Shown here in pieces: positions 1 through 10,207 of a stretch of 64,000 nt of DNA. A program made the translations under genes and the position numbers. Source of the DNA: Rhabdophis nuchalis (taxonomy: Eukaryota; Chordata; Lepidosauria; Squamata; Natricidae); contig CM077649.1 in the NCBI GenBank assembly GCA_039707465.1, positions 16,260,001-16,324,000 of the forward strand. The letters run 5' to 3'. The stretch's first letter is position 1. Each line of letters opens with the position of its first letter. The notes below the pieces were generated by a model. It was not told the DNA's origin. It saw only the letters and a program-made list of their open reading frames with translations, and searched no databases.

Positions 1-285
1 TGTACAAAAAATAATGAAAGAAATGTGTTAATCTAAAGGGTAATAAACAATTCATATCAAGGGTCACCCTCCCTCTAGACTTCAGTACCTTGCCTCTCTT
101 TGTCTCTTCCTTATCTGTCCCCATTATGTCCTATCAATTAAAGAGAGAGAGAACATTCTGAAATCTCTAAATATAGCACAACTGGACTAAAGTAGATAAT
201 TAGAAGAATTAGCCAGAGACATTGCATATACAGTATTTTCATAAATGTTCCTAGAAATAATTGTTGATTTATTTATTCAATTTAT
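1..285. other. AT-rich non-coding sequence, no feature seen
   Basis: AT-rich sequence with no ORF of note and no repeat that I recognise. It precedes the SINE that starts near 286. Confidence 0.5.
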
Positions 286-509
286 ATAGCTGTGGTGGCG
301 TAGTGGTTAGAATGCAGGATTGCAGACTAATTTTGCTGAATTGCAGGGGTTCAATCCTCACAGGCTGAAAGTAGTCTCAGCCTTCCATTCTTCTGTGGTC
401 AGTAAAAGGAGGACCTAGATTGTTGAGGGCAATATGCTGACTCTGAAAACTGCTTAGAGAGGGCTTTAAAGCACTGTGAAGTGGTATATAAGTCTTAAGT
501 GCTATTACT
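286..509 (+). mobile_element. tRNA-derived SINE (squamate type)
   Basis: A SINE whose head keeps an RNA polymerase III internal promoter: an A box (tggcgtagtgg, 296-306) and a B box (ggttcaatcc, 348-357). The body reads as the common squamate tRNA-related SINE, with the 'cagccttccat', 'ggcaatatgctgactctg' and 'gcactgtgaagtggtatataag' stretches. It ends in a short CTATTA-type tail. It is a retrocopy that needs LINE machinery and is not a functional tRNA gene. The family name (Sauria/Squam-like) is from memory and was not checked. Confidence 0.75.
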
Positions 510-570
510 ATTGTCTATCTCACTTTAACCAGACTCTAGGTGACTTATAATAAAGTGAATGTAATGTAAT

Positions 571-1019
571 TAGAGATCGCATCCTACCCCATACATCCCT
601 CTGACCGATTCGCTCCCACAGAGAGGGACTTCTCCGGGTGCCATCCACTAGGCAATGCCAGCGGGCGACACCCAAGGGAAGGGCCTTCTCTGTGGCAGGC
701 CCAGCTCTATGGAATGACCTACCCCCCGACCTCAGGACAACCACGGACCTCCGCGCCTTCCGCCAAAAGCTCAAGACTTATCTATTCCAACAGGCCGGCC
801 TGGCCTAACCTACCTTCCAGCCTCTCAGTCTGAACATTTAAAATTGTTTTAATTGGGTTTTTAAGGGGTTTAGTTTTTAGTATTTTGGGTTTTAGCTCAG
901 GGATAAATTGTTTAATCTGCTTTTATATATATTTATGATATATTTATGTTTGTATGTTTTTAATTCCCCTGTGCACCGCTCCGAGTCCCTTCGGGGAGAG
1001 GGAGCGGTCTACAAATTAA
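571..1019 (+). mobile_element. 5'-truncated L2/CR1-type LINE 3' end
   Basis: This copy begins in the part of the reverse transcriptase ORF that encodes the SHREGLLRVPS / RGRAFSVAGPxLWNDLP region. It runs through the 3' UTR to the terminal hairpin (cgagtcccttcggggagagg) and ends in a TTA microsatellite. Frame damage near 'cccagctctatggaatgacc' breaks the coding frame. The family is described under the best copy at 23520. Confidence 0.85.
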
Positions 1020-1020
1020 A

Positions 1021-1087
<67 letters not shown>
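1020..1087 (+). repeat. (TTA)n microsatellite at a LINE tail
   Basis: About 22 perfect TTA units directly follow the LINE 3' hairpin. The poly-leucine ORF spanning it is a translation of the repeat. Confidence 0.97.
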
Positions 1088-1416
1088 GTTAATTGTTAAA
1101 GCTTAGTTGTAAAATAATAACTGTCAAATGAAAAATATTACAAAAATAAAGTAACGTGGATATCATCTAGTCTAGTTTGCTGCGCAGTGCAATATTTTCT
1201 GTTAGCCTATAATACTAATGTATGAAACAATTACAATATGAACCACATTTGTTCTAATAGAACAAGCTAGTGATGTCAAACAAATATAAAAAATCATTCT
1301 TGACTGGCACTTTTTATCATAGAAATCCTGGGATCCAGTTGGTAAATTCCTCAGAAAACTACTGAAGAACTACTTCTAAATAGACAATGTCTTTATGTGC
1401 AGACTACATCTTAACC

Positions 1417-1551
1417 CAGGGGTAGGCAAACTTTGCAACTTTAAGTCTGAAGGACTTCAGCTCCCAGACGTCTCCAGCCAGCTTTGCTGGTTGGAGAAGT
1501 CTGGGAGCTGAAGTCCTTCAGACTTAAAGTTGCAAAGTTTGCCCACCCCTG
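1417..1551. mobile_element. Palindromic hAT-like MITE (135 bp)
   Basis: An almost perfect inverted repeat. The termini are CAGGGGTAGGC and its complement, and the central turn is ccagctttgctgg. It is flanked by an 8-bp direct duplication, tcttaacc (1409-1416 and 1552-1559). The 8-bp TSD and CAGGG ends are hAT superfamily features. There is no coding capacity, so it must have been mobilised in trans. Confidence 0.9.
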
Positions 1552-1715
1552 TCTTAACCCTTTTTATTTTTACTCTGAACAATCAAATCCCCTACAAACT
1601 GAATATTGTCAGATCTGTCCATTTTTAAAAAAATAAACTACCTTGATTGTTCCTAAATAAACTATTTAATAAACTCCCTTGATTGTTAGAACTTTGATAT
1701 CCATATTAAACACTG

Positions 1716-1810
1716 GAGTTCTTGGTGTTTTCTGTGTTGGTTGGTTGCCTGCAAACATTTCTTTACCAGACTGGATCACATATATAGTGCTAGAAGGGAC
1801 AAGGGAGCGC
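1716..1810 (+). mobile_element. Fragment of a TIR repeat (also at 34.6 and 38.7 kb)
   Basis: The words 'ttcttggtgttttctgtgtt' and 'gcctgcaaacatttctttacc' match the left half of the repeats at 34610-34745 and 38719-38876. This fragment lacks the right terminal inverted repeat. Confidence 0.45.
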
Positions 1811-1887
1811 TTTGTTTATATGGAATAGCTTGCCCTGTCAGTATTGGTAGGGGTGTTTCCCCCCTTCCCCTTGGTAGTTGCTTGATA

Positions 1888-2342
1888 CTCCATGGCACGG
1901 GACCTGGCTACCTGCGGGCCCGCCTCCTACCACATACCTCCCTTAGACCTGTCCGCTCCCACAGAGTCGGCCTCCTCAGGGTGCCATCCGCCGGACAATG
2001 CCGACGGGTGGCCCCCAGGGGGAGAGCCTTCTCTGTGGCGGGGCCTGCCCTCTGGAACGACCTTCCCCCCGACCTTCGGATCATCACGGACCTACGCCTC
2101 TTCCGCTGGGCACTAAAGACACATCTATTTCAAGAGGCCGGCCTGGCTTAGTTTTAATGGATATAGTTTTAATTGATTTTAACCCTTTTAATCTAAATTT
2201 TAGCACAGACCTTAATTTAATTTATTTTTAACTGTTTTGTACTGTATTGTTTTATATTTTTATATTTCTGTGCACCGCCCTGAGTGCCCTAGGGGAGATA
2301 GGGCGGTATACAAATTTGAAAAATAAAATAAATAAAATAAAT
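1888..2342 (+). mobile_element. 5'-truncated L2/CR1-type LINE 3' end
   Basis: It starts at the HGTGPGYLRARLLPHTSLRPV segment of the RT C-terminus. An open frame continues to the normal C-terminal end (KTHLFQEAGLA, stop near 2150). The 3' UTR follows, then the terminal hairpin and an AATAAA-type tail. The open frame runs upstream into unrelated sequence by chance, so the 136-codon ORF is not a real gene. Confidence 0.88.
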
Positions 2343-2868
2343 TAGGCTGTGTTTTACTGATTGATTGGTTGTCTCTATAGAGATAAACAACATTTAAAAG
2401 AGACAATAAAAAGCTAATAGTAAAGAAAAGGACCACATAATTCTTTTCCTGTGTTGCATTTACTAGCTATTCTTTAAATTCTTACACAGCCTCCTGCACA
2501 ACCTGCTTCATCTGCAGATTTAACATTCACACTATTCACATTTTACTTCTTGAAACATGAAAGCGAACAAGCAGTAGTCAAAAAGAGTGTAACATTTTAC
2601 TTACCTATATTTACTTTCTTTGTTCATGTTTTTGTTCATATCTATATTTGTTATCTTGTACATGTTTGACAAATAAGTAAATAAATAACTGAGAGAATAG
2701 AAGGGTGGTCTCGATTTATTTGGGTTTTGGTGGTCTCAGTTGGGCATAATAAAGCTGAAAACATATCTGCTTATAATCCTAGGGCCTGTCATATTGAGGC
2801 CTGCTGTTTAGCACTATGCAACTTGTGGACCTGGGTTGGTCCAGGTCATCACAGCCTTTCCGGGAATA
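2343..2868. other. Non-coding sequence, nothing recognised
   Basis: AT-rich unique sequence with no recognisable repeat. It ends at the target-site duplication of the next MITE. Confidence 0.4.
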
Positions 2869-2876
2869 CCCTAAAA

Positions 2877-2971
2877 CTGCGGTCTCCAACCTTTGCAACT
2901 TTAAGTCTGGCTGGAGAAGTCTGGGAGCTGAAGTCCTTCAGACTTAAAGTTGCAAAGGTTGGAGGCCCCTG
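2877..2971. mobile_element. Palindromic hAT-like MITE, centre-deleted (95 bp)
   Basis: It is flanked by the 8-bp TSD ccctaaaa (2869-2876 and 2972-2979). Compared with the 135-bp form, the inner part of the left arm and the central turn are missing. The left end is mutated (ctgcggtctcc for caggggtctcc). Part of this MITE and its right flank recur at 4391-4596. Confidence 0.88.
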
Positions 2972-3190
2972 CCCTAAAACACTGAGAAAGTTTCTTTGGC
3001 TAGTACTTCCTGCCCATGCAGGGGGTTGGACTAGAAGACCTACAAGGTCCCTTCCAACTCTGCTATTGTATTATTGTATTATTGTATAGTACCTATGTTC
3101 CAGGAGATGTTTTGATGGAAGATGGCCATTAAGAGAGTCATTGTCCAACCCTGGGAAGGGACATGTTATCATGTTCCCTCTGATAGTTTG
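2906..3190 (+). repeat. Direct repeat unit A (left copy)
   Basis: The right half of the MITE, its TSD and the flank through 'catgttccctctgatagttt' recur in the same orientation at 4391-4596. The two copies flank the 1.2-kb segment B. The left copy has an 80-bp LINE tail inserted at 3007-3086 that the right copy lacks. Confidence 0.85.
3007..3086 (+). mobile_element. Very short CR1 3'-end insertion (80 bp)
   Basis: It contains the CR1-type 3' end seen at 15.7 kb ('ggttggactagaagacc', 'ccttccaactctgctattg') with an ATTGT-type tail. A 6-bp TSD, tagtac, flanks it (3001-3006 and 3087-3092). The right copy of repeat A preserves the empty site (ggctaatacctatg, near 4490), which proves this is an insertion. 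Confidence 0.88.
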
Positions 3191-3192
3191 TT

Positions 3193-4390
3193 AGCTAACA
3201 TTCAGAAACCAATAATAATTACTGTTCCCTTTCAATCTGGATACCACAAAGGCAGTTAGTCCTCAAACTATCTCCTGCTTTGATGAATCATATAAGCTGC
3301 TGGCATGGTAAAACTGTGAAACTCTTAGTCTTCCAGCGAACATTTAAATAAAATCAAGTTCTTTATGCTTCAGAAATGTGCCTTCACATTTGTAGTAGAG
3401 TGCCCTTTTAGACCTCTGAGATATCAGGCTCTTCCTCCAAGTACTGGGCTAGGACGGGGTTGAGTCAATAAGCCAATACAAATATGAGTGGTCCATTGCC
3501 TGGAGGGAAGGGCTTGTTCTGTTTTTATCTTACTATTTTATTGGGTGCTGTGAGCCGCTTATGATCACTGTGTCAGATAGGTGGCCACATACATTCTATA
3601 AATACATATATACTTTTCCTATTTATTTATACTTTTCCTATTTGGCCTATAGAGCAGGGGTCCCCAACCTTTTTTGCACCAGGGACCGGTTTCATTAAAA
3701 AAAAAATTCTGCGGACCGGCTGGCGTAGAGGAGGAGCAGGGGGGATGGGGGACAGGCGGCACATGCGCACATGGGGGAGGGGGAACAGGCGGTGCATGCG
3801 CACATGGGGGGTGTCAGCTCACTCGGCCCTCTAGGGCTTCCAACGGTGCGAACAGCTGCGCATGCGCATCCGCACGCGAGGGGGAGTCGGTTCACTCGGC
3901 CCTCTAGGGCCTCCAATGGCGCAAATGGCTGCGCCTGCACTCTCCCACATCCGGTGTGCGCTCTGCCCAGGGGGCTGCCCCCTCCTCCCTCCTCCTCCTC
4001 TCCGGCCCTGCGGCCCGGTTCCTATCAAGCCACGGACCGGCACCAGTCCGCGACCCAGGGGCTGGGGACCCCTGCTATAGAGAATATATCAGACAAATCT
4101 CCCAGAACAGTTTGTTGACACTTTATTACAAGATGTACTCCAAATGTTGTTTCTGTTGTAAGCCAGGGAAATTATTATTTTTTCTACCCAGTTGTTATTT
4201 TCTCAAGGTTGCACACATACTTATAGAAGAAGAAGAGAAGATTATATTACCTCACCCCTTTGTTCTAACAGGGGAGAACTGTCTGTTTGCCAAGAGTGCT
4301 GCTGGGGTCCATGGTAATTAAGATTTTATAAGTTAAACATATGAAGACTACATGACCCAACAACATGCTTCTTTCTTACTTCTACCATCT
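3193..4390 (+). repeat. Segment B, left arm of a large inverted duplication
   Basis: About 1.2 kb that recurs in reverse complement at 9042-10207. The matching boundaries are 'agctaacattcagaaacc' on the left and 'accatctataa' plus cag on the right. Long stretches are identical and differ only by scattered substitutions and small indels. Both arms carry the same hAT-like insertion with the same TSD, so the duplication came after that insertion. No protein-coding gene is visible in the arm. Confidence 0.92.
3655..4074 (+). mobile_element. Non-autonomous hAT-like element, GC-rich (420 bp)
   Basis: The ends are CAGGGGTCCCCAACC and GGGGACCCCTG, with the 8-bp TSD ctatagag (3647-3654 and 4075-4082). 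The interior is GC-rich and contains repeated 'ccctctagggc' and 'catgcgca' blocks. Several overlapping ORFs on both strands are artefacts of that composition. Close relatives lie at 9357 (the duplicated copy) and 16777 (an independent insertion). Confidence 0.9.
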
Positions 4391-4596
4391 ATAACAGCCT
4401 GGCTGGAGAAGTCTGGGAACTGAAGTCTTTCAGACTTAAAGTTGCAAAGGTTGGAGACCCCTGCCCTAAAACACTGAGAAAGTTTCTTTGGCTAATACCT
4501 ATGTTCCAGGAGATGTTTTGATGGAAGATGGCCATTAAGAGAGTCATTGTCCAACCCTGGGAAGGGACATGTTATCATGTTCCCTTTGATAGTTTC
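4391..4596 (+). repeat. Direct repeat unit A' (right copy)
   Basis: It starts inside a MITE (ctggctggagaagtctggg), includes the MITE right terminus and the ccctaaaa TSD, and continues through 'catgttccctttgatagttt'. It repeats 2906-3190 without the LINE tail insertion. Beyond 4596 the two copies diverge. Confidence 0.85.
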
Positions 4597-5396
4597 GGGG
4601 TTATTTTGGGTGTTTTGGGGAGATTCCGAGAAGTGCAGCTGTGGTTTCATGTTAGTGACGACTGGAAATTACCTAAAACTATTCAATTATATTTTGGGAA
4701 CTGGTTTTGGTGCCAGGTGCTTTTTGGTAGCCAACATTGTTAGTTATCACGCACATGTATTCTTCACACGTATCTTTGTATTTGCCTGATGACGTATTTT
4801 GGGGTGTTGACTTGTGTATTAAAGAAGGGCATCTTTGTACCTGAAACTATTCTCTTTTGGCCTTGCCTTAAGAGGATCCTGGAATGCATTGCAGTAATTG
4901 CTTGTCAATTGATTGCCTATCAGTTGATCAATAAAGCTTTTCTTTGTTGCTCTAATCTCTTTGTTTTTAGCATTTTATTTTACAGTTTTAAAAGTTTATT
5001 GGGAAACTTTTCTCACATAACTTTTCCTGATCCTGAGTAACATGACCACAAATTTCTGTCCATTATTCTTGTTTTAATTGGTCAACGTCTCAGGACTCTA
5101 TAAATTTACTTGCTTTTCTGAAACTTCATCACCTACTATAGATCTTTGGCACTTTTGAAAGCAGCCTCATAATACAGATTGGCAAATTTCCTTCCCCTTT
5201 TTCTGTATGTTCCATATTTTGGATTCATTAACATTGAACTCACAGCCAACAGCACTATAACTCATGCTTGAACAAAGCTTATCGAACCTGTGTGTTTTCT
5301 CCCTAAGGCATATTACAGCTTTCTTGTGTTTCAGAGGACTAGGCTTGGGGCTTATTTTAGCAAAGCAATATCACCAGTATGGGAACAGACATGTTT
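4597..5396. other. Non-coding unique sequence
   Basis: No coding or repeat signal recognised. The ORFs of 71-83 codons here lack similarity to any family I know and have no codon structure that supports a gene. Confidence 0.4.
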
Positions 5397-5785
5397 ATTT
5401 ATTTTATTTATTTTCAGATTTATACCCCGCCCTTCTCCTTGTTAGGACCCAGGGCGGCGCACAGGTATTATTAAAACCATAACAAAAAACAATATACATC
5501 ATTAAAAAACATATTAAATTATTAAACCCATGCTAAAAACCCATTTAAAACCCTGCAAATTACAATTTATATATAAAAAGTCAGAAATGCCAGGCCGGCT
5601 TGTTGGAATAGATATGTCTTAAGATGTTGGCGGAAGAGGCGGAGGTCTGTGATTGTGCGTAGGTCGGGGGGTAGGTCGTTCCAGAGGGCTGGGCCCACCA
5701 CAGAGAAGGCCCTTCCCCTGGGCGTCGCCAACCGGCATTGCCCGGCCGACGGCACCCGGAGAAGGCCCTCTCTGTGGGAGCGGAT
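5397..5785 (-). mobile_element. 5'-truncated L2/CR1-type LINE 3' end
   Basis: On the minus strand this copy covers the RGRAFSVVGPALWNDLP segment, the stop and the 3' UTR. Its hairpin variant reads cgcccttctcc and ggacccagggcg, and the tail is ATTT-rich (5397-5420 on the plus strand). It belongs to the same subfamily as the copies at 35.9 and 51.9 kb, whose hairpin is 'ctccttgttaggaccc'. Confidence 0.86.
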
Positions 5786-5926
5786 GTGCAGAATGGTGGC
5801 TCAAAACTTTTGCTACTCTGAACATGTGAGCAAATAACCATGTATGCCTCATGAGTATTGCTTTTAGGGTTAGAAATAAATTGTTAGCAGGTGGGGGAAT
5901 GCACAAATATAAATTTGTGAATTGTT

Positions 5927-7318
5927 AATACCACTTTATAAGGCCTTGGTAAGGCCACACTTGGAATACTGCATTCAGTTTTGGTCACCACGATGTAGAA
6001 AATAATAATAATAATAATAAATCTTGAATTTATTGACCGCTCCATCTCCCTGGGGGGACTCGGAGCGGTGTACAGGGCAAATAAAACCATAAAAAAAAAA
6101 CATACATACAATAAAAACGAATTAAATACATCCCTGCACTAAAATCCCAGTTAAAACTACTAAAATTCCTAACTAAAATTAACAGTCCTATAGACGGGAG
6201 ACTACCCTAGGCCGGCCAAGCAGAACAGATGTGTTTTTAGTTTAAGACGGAAGGAGCGGAGGTCCGTGGTTGTTCTAATGTCGGGGGGAAGGTCGTTCCA
6301 GAGGGCTGGGCCCGCCACAGAGAGAGCCCTTCCCCTGGGCATCGCCCGCTGACAAAGTCTAGTGGACGGCACCCAGAGAAGCCCCTCTCTGTGGGAGCGA
6401 ATCGGCCATGAGGATGTATGAGGCAGGATCCGATCCTGCAAATAGCTAGGTCCCGAGCCATGGAGCGCTTTAAAGATGGTAATTAAAACCTTGAAGCGCA
6501 CTCGGAAGACGACAGGCAGCCAGTGCAGCTCGCGCAAGAGCGGTGTTACATGGGTAAACCTCGAGGTTCCCATAATTGCTCGCGCGGCTGCATTCTGGAC
6601 TGGCTGAAGTCTCCGAGTGCTCCTCAAGGGGAGCCCCATGTAGAGAGAGTTACAATAGTCCAGTCGGGATGTCACGAGAGCATGAGTGACTGTGCGCAGG
6701 GCGTCCCGATCCAATAGGGGGCGCAACTGGCGAACCAGGCGAACCTGGTAAAACGCCCTCCTGGCCACGGCTGTCACTTGATCTTCCATGGACAGCCGGG
6801 CATCCAGGAGGACACCCAAGTTGCGCACCCCATCCACAGGGGCAAGATGTTCGCCCCCAATGGCCAGCGATGGAGTCAGCTGGTTGAAAGATGTGGAGAC
6901 TCTAGAAAGAGTGCAGAGAAGAGCAACAAAGATGATTAGGGGACTGGAGACTAAAACTTATGAAGAACGGTTGCAGGAACTGGGTATGTCTAGTTTAATA
7001 AAAAGAAGGACAAGGGGAGACATGATAGCAGTGTTCCAATATCTCAGGGGTTGCCACAAAGAAGAGGGAGTCAAACTATTCTCCAAAGCACCTGAGGGCA
7101 GAACAAGAAGCAATGGGTGGAAACTAATCAAGGAGAGAAGCAACTTAGAACTGAGGAGAAATTTCCTGACAGTTAGGACAATTAATCAGTGGAACAGAAA
7201 TTGCCTCCAGAAGTTGTGAATGCCCCAACACTGGAAGTCTTCAAGAAGATGTTGGCTAGCCATTTGTCTGAAATGGTATAGGGTTTCCTTCCAACTCTGC
7301 TATTGTATTGTATTAGAT
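5927..7318 (+). mobile_element. CR1-type LINE 3' part, interrupted by another LINE
   Basis: The RT/C-terminal end of a CR1-like element: 'cactttataaggccttggtaag' to 'gatgtagaa' (5927-6000), resuming at 6887 with 'gatgtggagactctagaaag'. The encoded VETLERVQRRATKMIRGL...RRTRGDMIAVFQYLRG...NLELRRNFLTVRTIN segment is recognisable, but a frame change occurs near 'gtggaacagaaattgcc'. It ends with the CR1 3' end (ccaactctgctattg) and a TATTG tail. The uninterrupted form is at 15280. Confidence 0.88.
6001..6886 (-). mobile_element. L2/CR1-type LINE nested inside a CR1 LINE
   Basis: A minus-strand copy with 211 open codons (6202-6837). The frame runs from VRNLGVLLDARLSMEDQVTAVARRAF through SRLDYCNSLYMGLPL, LHWLPVVFRVRFKVL and RGRALSVAGPALWNDLP to the C-terminal stop. 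On the plus strand an AAT tail abuts the CR1 sequence. A 4-bp gaaa/aaaa duplication at the two edges is the likely TSD. The intact frame suggests a fairly young insertion. Confidence 0.88.
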
Positions 7319-8898
7319 TCATGAATAATGAGGGTTTGATCGTATGTCTCGATCTATTTTATATTATCCTTCTTCAAAAATTGTTTTCTAAAAAAAAAAA
7401 AAACAGGAAAAGTCATCATCTTTCCACTTTAAAGGGTAAAAGATGCTATAAATAAGGGTGATGATGTCTAGCCCAGTTGTAAGGTCCCATGATTAAAGCA
7501 GAGTAATTGCACAAGAAGTCTTGTCTGGAAATAGCCTGAGTCTGCTCTCATCCTTTTGGGCAGCACCTTCCAGGAGCTATGAATATATTTTAAGCAGAAC
7601 AGTTTCCTGAAGCTAGACATGATTTCAGGGCAAATGAACGTGGGAAATTAAATTTCTGTGGGCCAAACTACTAATGATGCATACCATGCACTATTTCTCA
7701 GGTGGTTGCAAATGCTTGTTCATTAAAAACTGAATTTTGGGGCTCTGCAGCAGACATTTATTTTAGCTGATAATGTAAAGCCATCTCTCATTCGTGGTTT
7801 TAATGCTGCATGTAGTTTGTGACCTTTCCTAAGGGAGAAAATGGTTCACCCACATTCCATTTTACGGAACAAGAGAAGGAAATGAGTTCTGGGTTGCTTC
7901 ACATAATGGGAGAGTGTGGTTTTTGCGAAAAGATAGATGCTCTACGGCAAGAATGCAGAGATTGGAAGATAAGCACCTGAGTGTTCTCTGCATTGCACTA
8001 AAAATGGCATATTACTGGTTCAAATGACCTTGCCGCAAATCAATTTGGTGAGATTGGCGGCTATAGAAATCTGATTTATAAATAAATAATTTTCCATTTT
8101 ATTATTAACACAATTTTAGTATATAATAAAGGATGAATTTTCCAGGGAACAGTGAATGTGAAATAAGATTCTTACCCATGAATATTTTACTCTTAAAAGT
8201 CTTATAGCTGAATATTAACCAATACATTGTTTGTGCCCACGTATGTTCTCATAGTTGCCAACCCACTATCAAATCTGTAGCTGGTTTACTCTAATCAATG
8301 ATTTTATATGGCTTTGGTTTGGGGTAATTGGACATGCTGGCTATGGTTCATTAGATACATTATTGTACAAATTTGTTGAATTGTTTTTTATGGTTTGAGC
8401 TGACCAAAGTCTATTGGAGTCAAGTCACATATAAGCAGAATAAAATAAATAAATAATGATCACATCTACAACCCAAGAAAAGAAATCACACACTTTCATG
8501 GAAGAACAACACTGAAGCATGCCATAGAATATAATATAATATAATCACTCTGACAATAATTCTGAATTTCAGGGGAATCTTTAGCTTTCTTGCTTTTTTA
8601 TGAAATCAAGCTGCAAAAAAGTATTGATTACTTAGAAAACATCAAGCATGATATTTCCTGTTGGGATAAATATGAAAATGTTGTATGTGATTGAAGCCTG
8701 AAGAAATTATAAGAAACTATAGCAGTGTACTCAATTTTCCTGAAGACAAGTAAAAACCAATTAGAGATGTCAATTGTGTAATTTAGACTTCATCTGCCAA
8801 TCAGCCTAAATCCCATCATTGAGAAGAGGCTGTTGGAATATTGAAACTACTCTGGCACAAAAGAGTTTCATTACATGCATGGTATTGTTAATAACGTC
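7319..8898. other. Unique non-coding sequence
   Basis: AT-rich intergenic sequence. Only weak hints of old LINE or SINE tails are visible ('ggcggctatagaaatctg' near 8056). No gene recognised. Confidence 0.4.
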
Positions 8899-8906
8899 TT
8901 ATAGAT

Positions 8907-9041
8907 CAGGGGTCTCCAACCTTTGCAACTTTAAGTCTGAAGGACTTCAGCTCCCAGACTTCTCCAGCCAGCTTTGCTGGCTGGAGAAGTCTGGGAGCTG
9001 AAGTCCTTCAGACTTAAAGTTGCAAAGGTTGGAGACCCCTG
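8907..9041. mobile_element. Perfect palindromic hAT-like MITE (135 bp)
   Basis: Two 66-bp arms match perfectly around a ttt turn (ccagctttgctgg). The ends are CAGGGGTCTCC. The TSD ttatagat is exact (8899-8906 and 9042-9049). It lies exactly at the boundary of the right arm of the inverted duplication. The left arm (3193-4390) ends three bases into the same MITE. Confidence 0.95.
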
Positions 9042-10207
9042 TTATAGATGGTAGAAGTAAGAAAGAAGCATGGTGTTGGGTCATGTAGTCTTCATATGTT
9101 TAACTTATAAAATCTTAATTACCATGGACCCCAGCAGCACTCTTGGCAAACAGACAGTTCTCCCCTGTTAGAACAAAGGGGTGAGGTAATATAATCTTCT
9201 TCTTCCATAAGTATGTGTGCAACCTTGAGAAAATAACAACTGGGTAGAAAAAATAATAATTTCCCTGGCTTACAACAGAAACAACATTTGGAGTACATCT
9301 TGTAATAAAGTGTCAACAAACTGTTCTGGGAGATTTGTCTGATATGTTCTCTATAGCAGGGGTCCCCAGCCCCTGGACCGCATGATAGGAACCGGGCCGC
9401 AGGGCCGGAGAGGAGGAGGAGGGAGGAGGGGGCAGCCCCCTGGGCAGAGCGCACACCAGATGTGGGAGAATGCATGCGCAGCCGTTCGCACCATTGGAGG
9501 CCCTAGAGGGCTGAGTGAGCCGACTCCCCCCCGCGTGCGCATGCACGGCTGTTCGCACCGTTGGAGGCCCTAGAGGGCCGAGTGAGCCAACTCCCCCCCA
9601 TGTGCGCATGCACCACCTGTTCCCCCCTCCCCCCGTGTGCGCATGCGCCGCCTGTTCCCCCTTCCCCCGGCTCCTCCTCTACGTCAGCCGGTCCGCAGAA
9701 TTTTTTTTAAAATGAAACTGGTCCCTGGTGCAAAAAAGGTTGGGGACCCCTGCTCTATAGGCTAAATAGGAAAAGTATAAATACATGTGTATATGTATTT
9801 ATAGAATGTATGTGGCCACCTATCTGACACAGTGATCATAAGCGCTCACAGCACCCAATAAAATAGTAAGATTAAAAACAGAACAAGCCCTTCCCTCCAG
9901 GCTATGGACCACTCATATTTGTATTGGCTTATTGACTCAACCCCATCCTAGCCCAGTACTTGGAGGAAGAGCCAGATATCTCAGAGGTCTAAAAGGGCAC
10001 TCTACTACAAATGTGAAGGCACATTTCTGAAGCATAAAGAACTTGATTTTATTTAAATGTTCGCTGGAAGACTAAGAGTTTCACAGTTTTACCATGCCAG
10101 CAGCTTATATGATTCATCAAAGCAGGAGATAGTTTGAGGACTAACTGCCTTTGTGGTATCCAGATTGAAAGGGAACAGTAATTATTATTGGTTTCTGAAT
10201 GTTAGCT
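9042..10207 (-). repeat. Segment B', right arm of the inverted duplication
   Basis: Reverse complement of 3193-4390. Its outer end is 'ctgaatgttagct' (10195-10207) and its inner end is the TSD of the MITE at 8907. It holds the reverse copy of the GC-rich hAT insertion. Because the MITE here has both TSDs, this is the better candidate for the original location of the segment. Confidence 0.92.
9357..9752 (-). mobile_element. Non-autonomous hAT-like element, duplicated copy (396 bp)
   Basis: The same insertion as 3655-4074, in reverse orientation. Its TSD ctctatag (9349-9356 and 9753-9760) is the reverse complement of the TSD at the left arm. The 24-bp length difference comes from small internal indels. 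Confidence 0.92.

Noticed and set aside
296..357. tRNA gene suggested by good A and B boxes
   Set aside because: The sequence continues into a SINE body and tail, and the tRNA cloverleaf is not kept. It is a SINE head.
908..1099. ORF with a long Leu run (membrane protein?)
   Set aside because: It is translation of LINE 3' UTR plus a TTA microsatellite. The same applies to the poly-Asn/Tyr ORFs at 24383-24604, the TTTA ORF at 47134 and the Phe/Ser/Leu ORFs at 19202, 51313 and 59008-59446.
3674..4118. CpG-rich island with overlapping ORFs on both strands
   Set aside because: It lies wholly inside a hAT-like insertion with a TSD and recurs at 9357 and 16777. It is not a promoter island.
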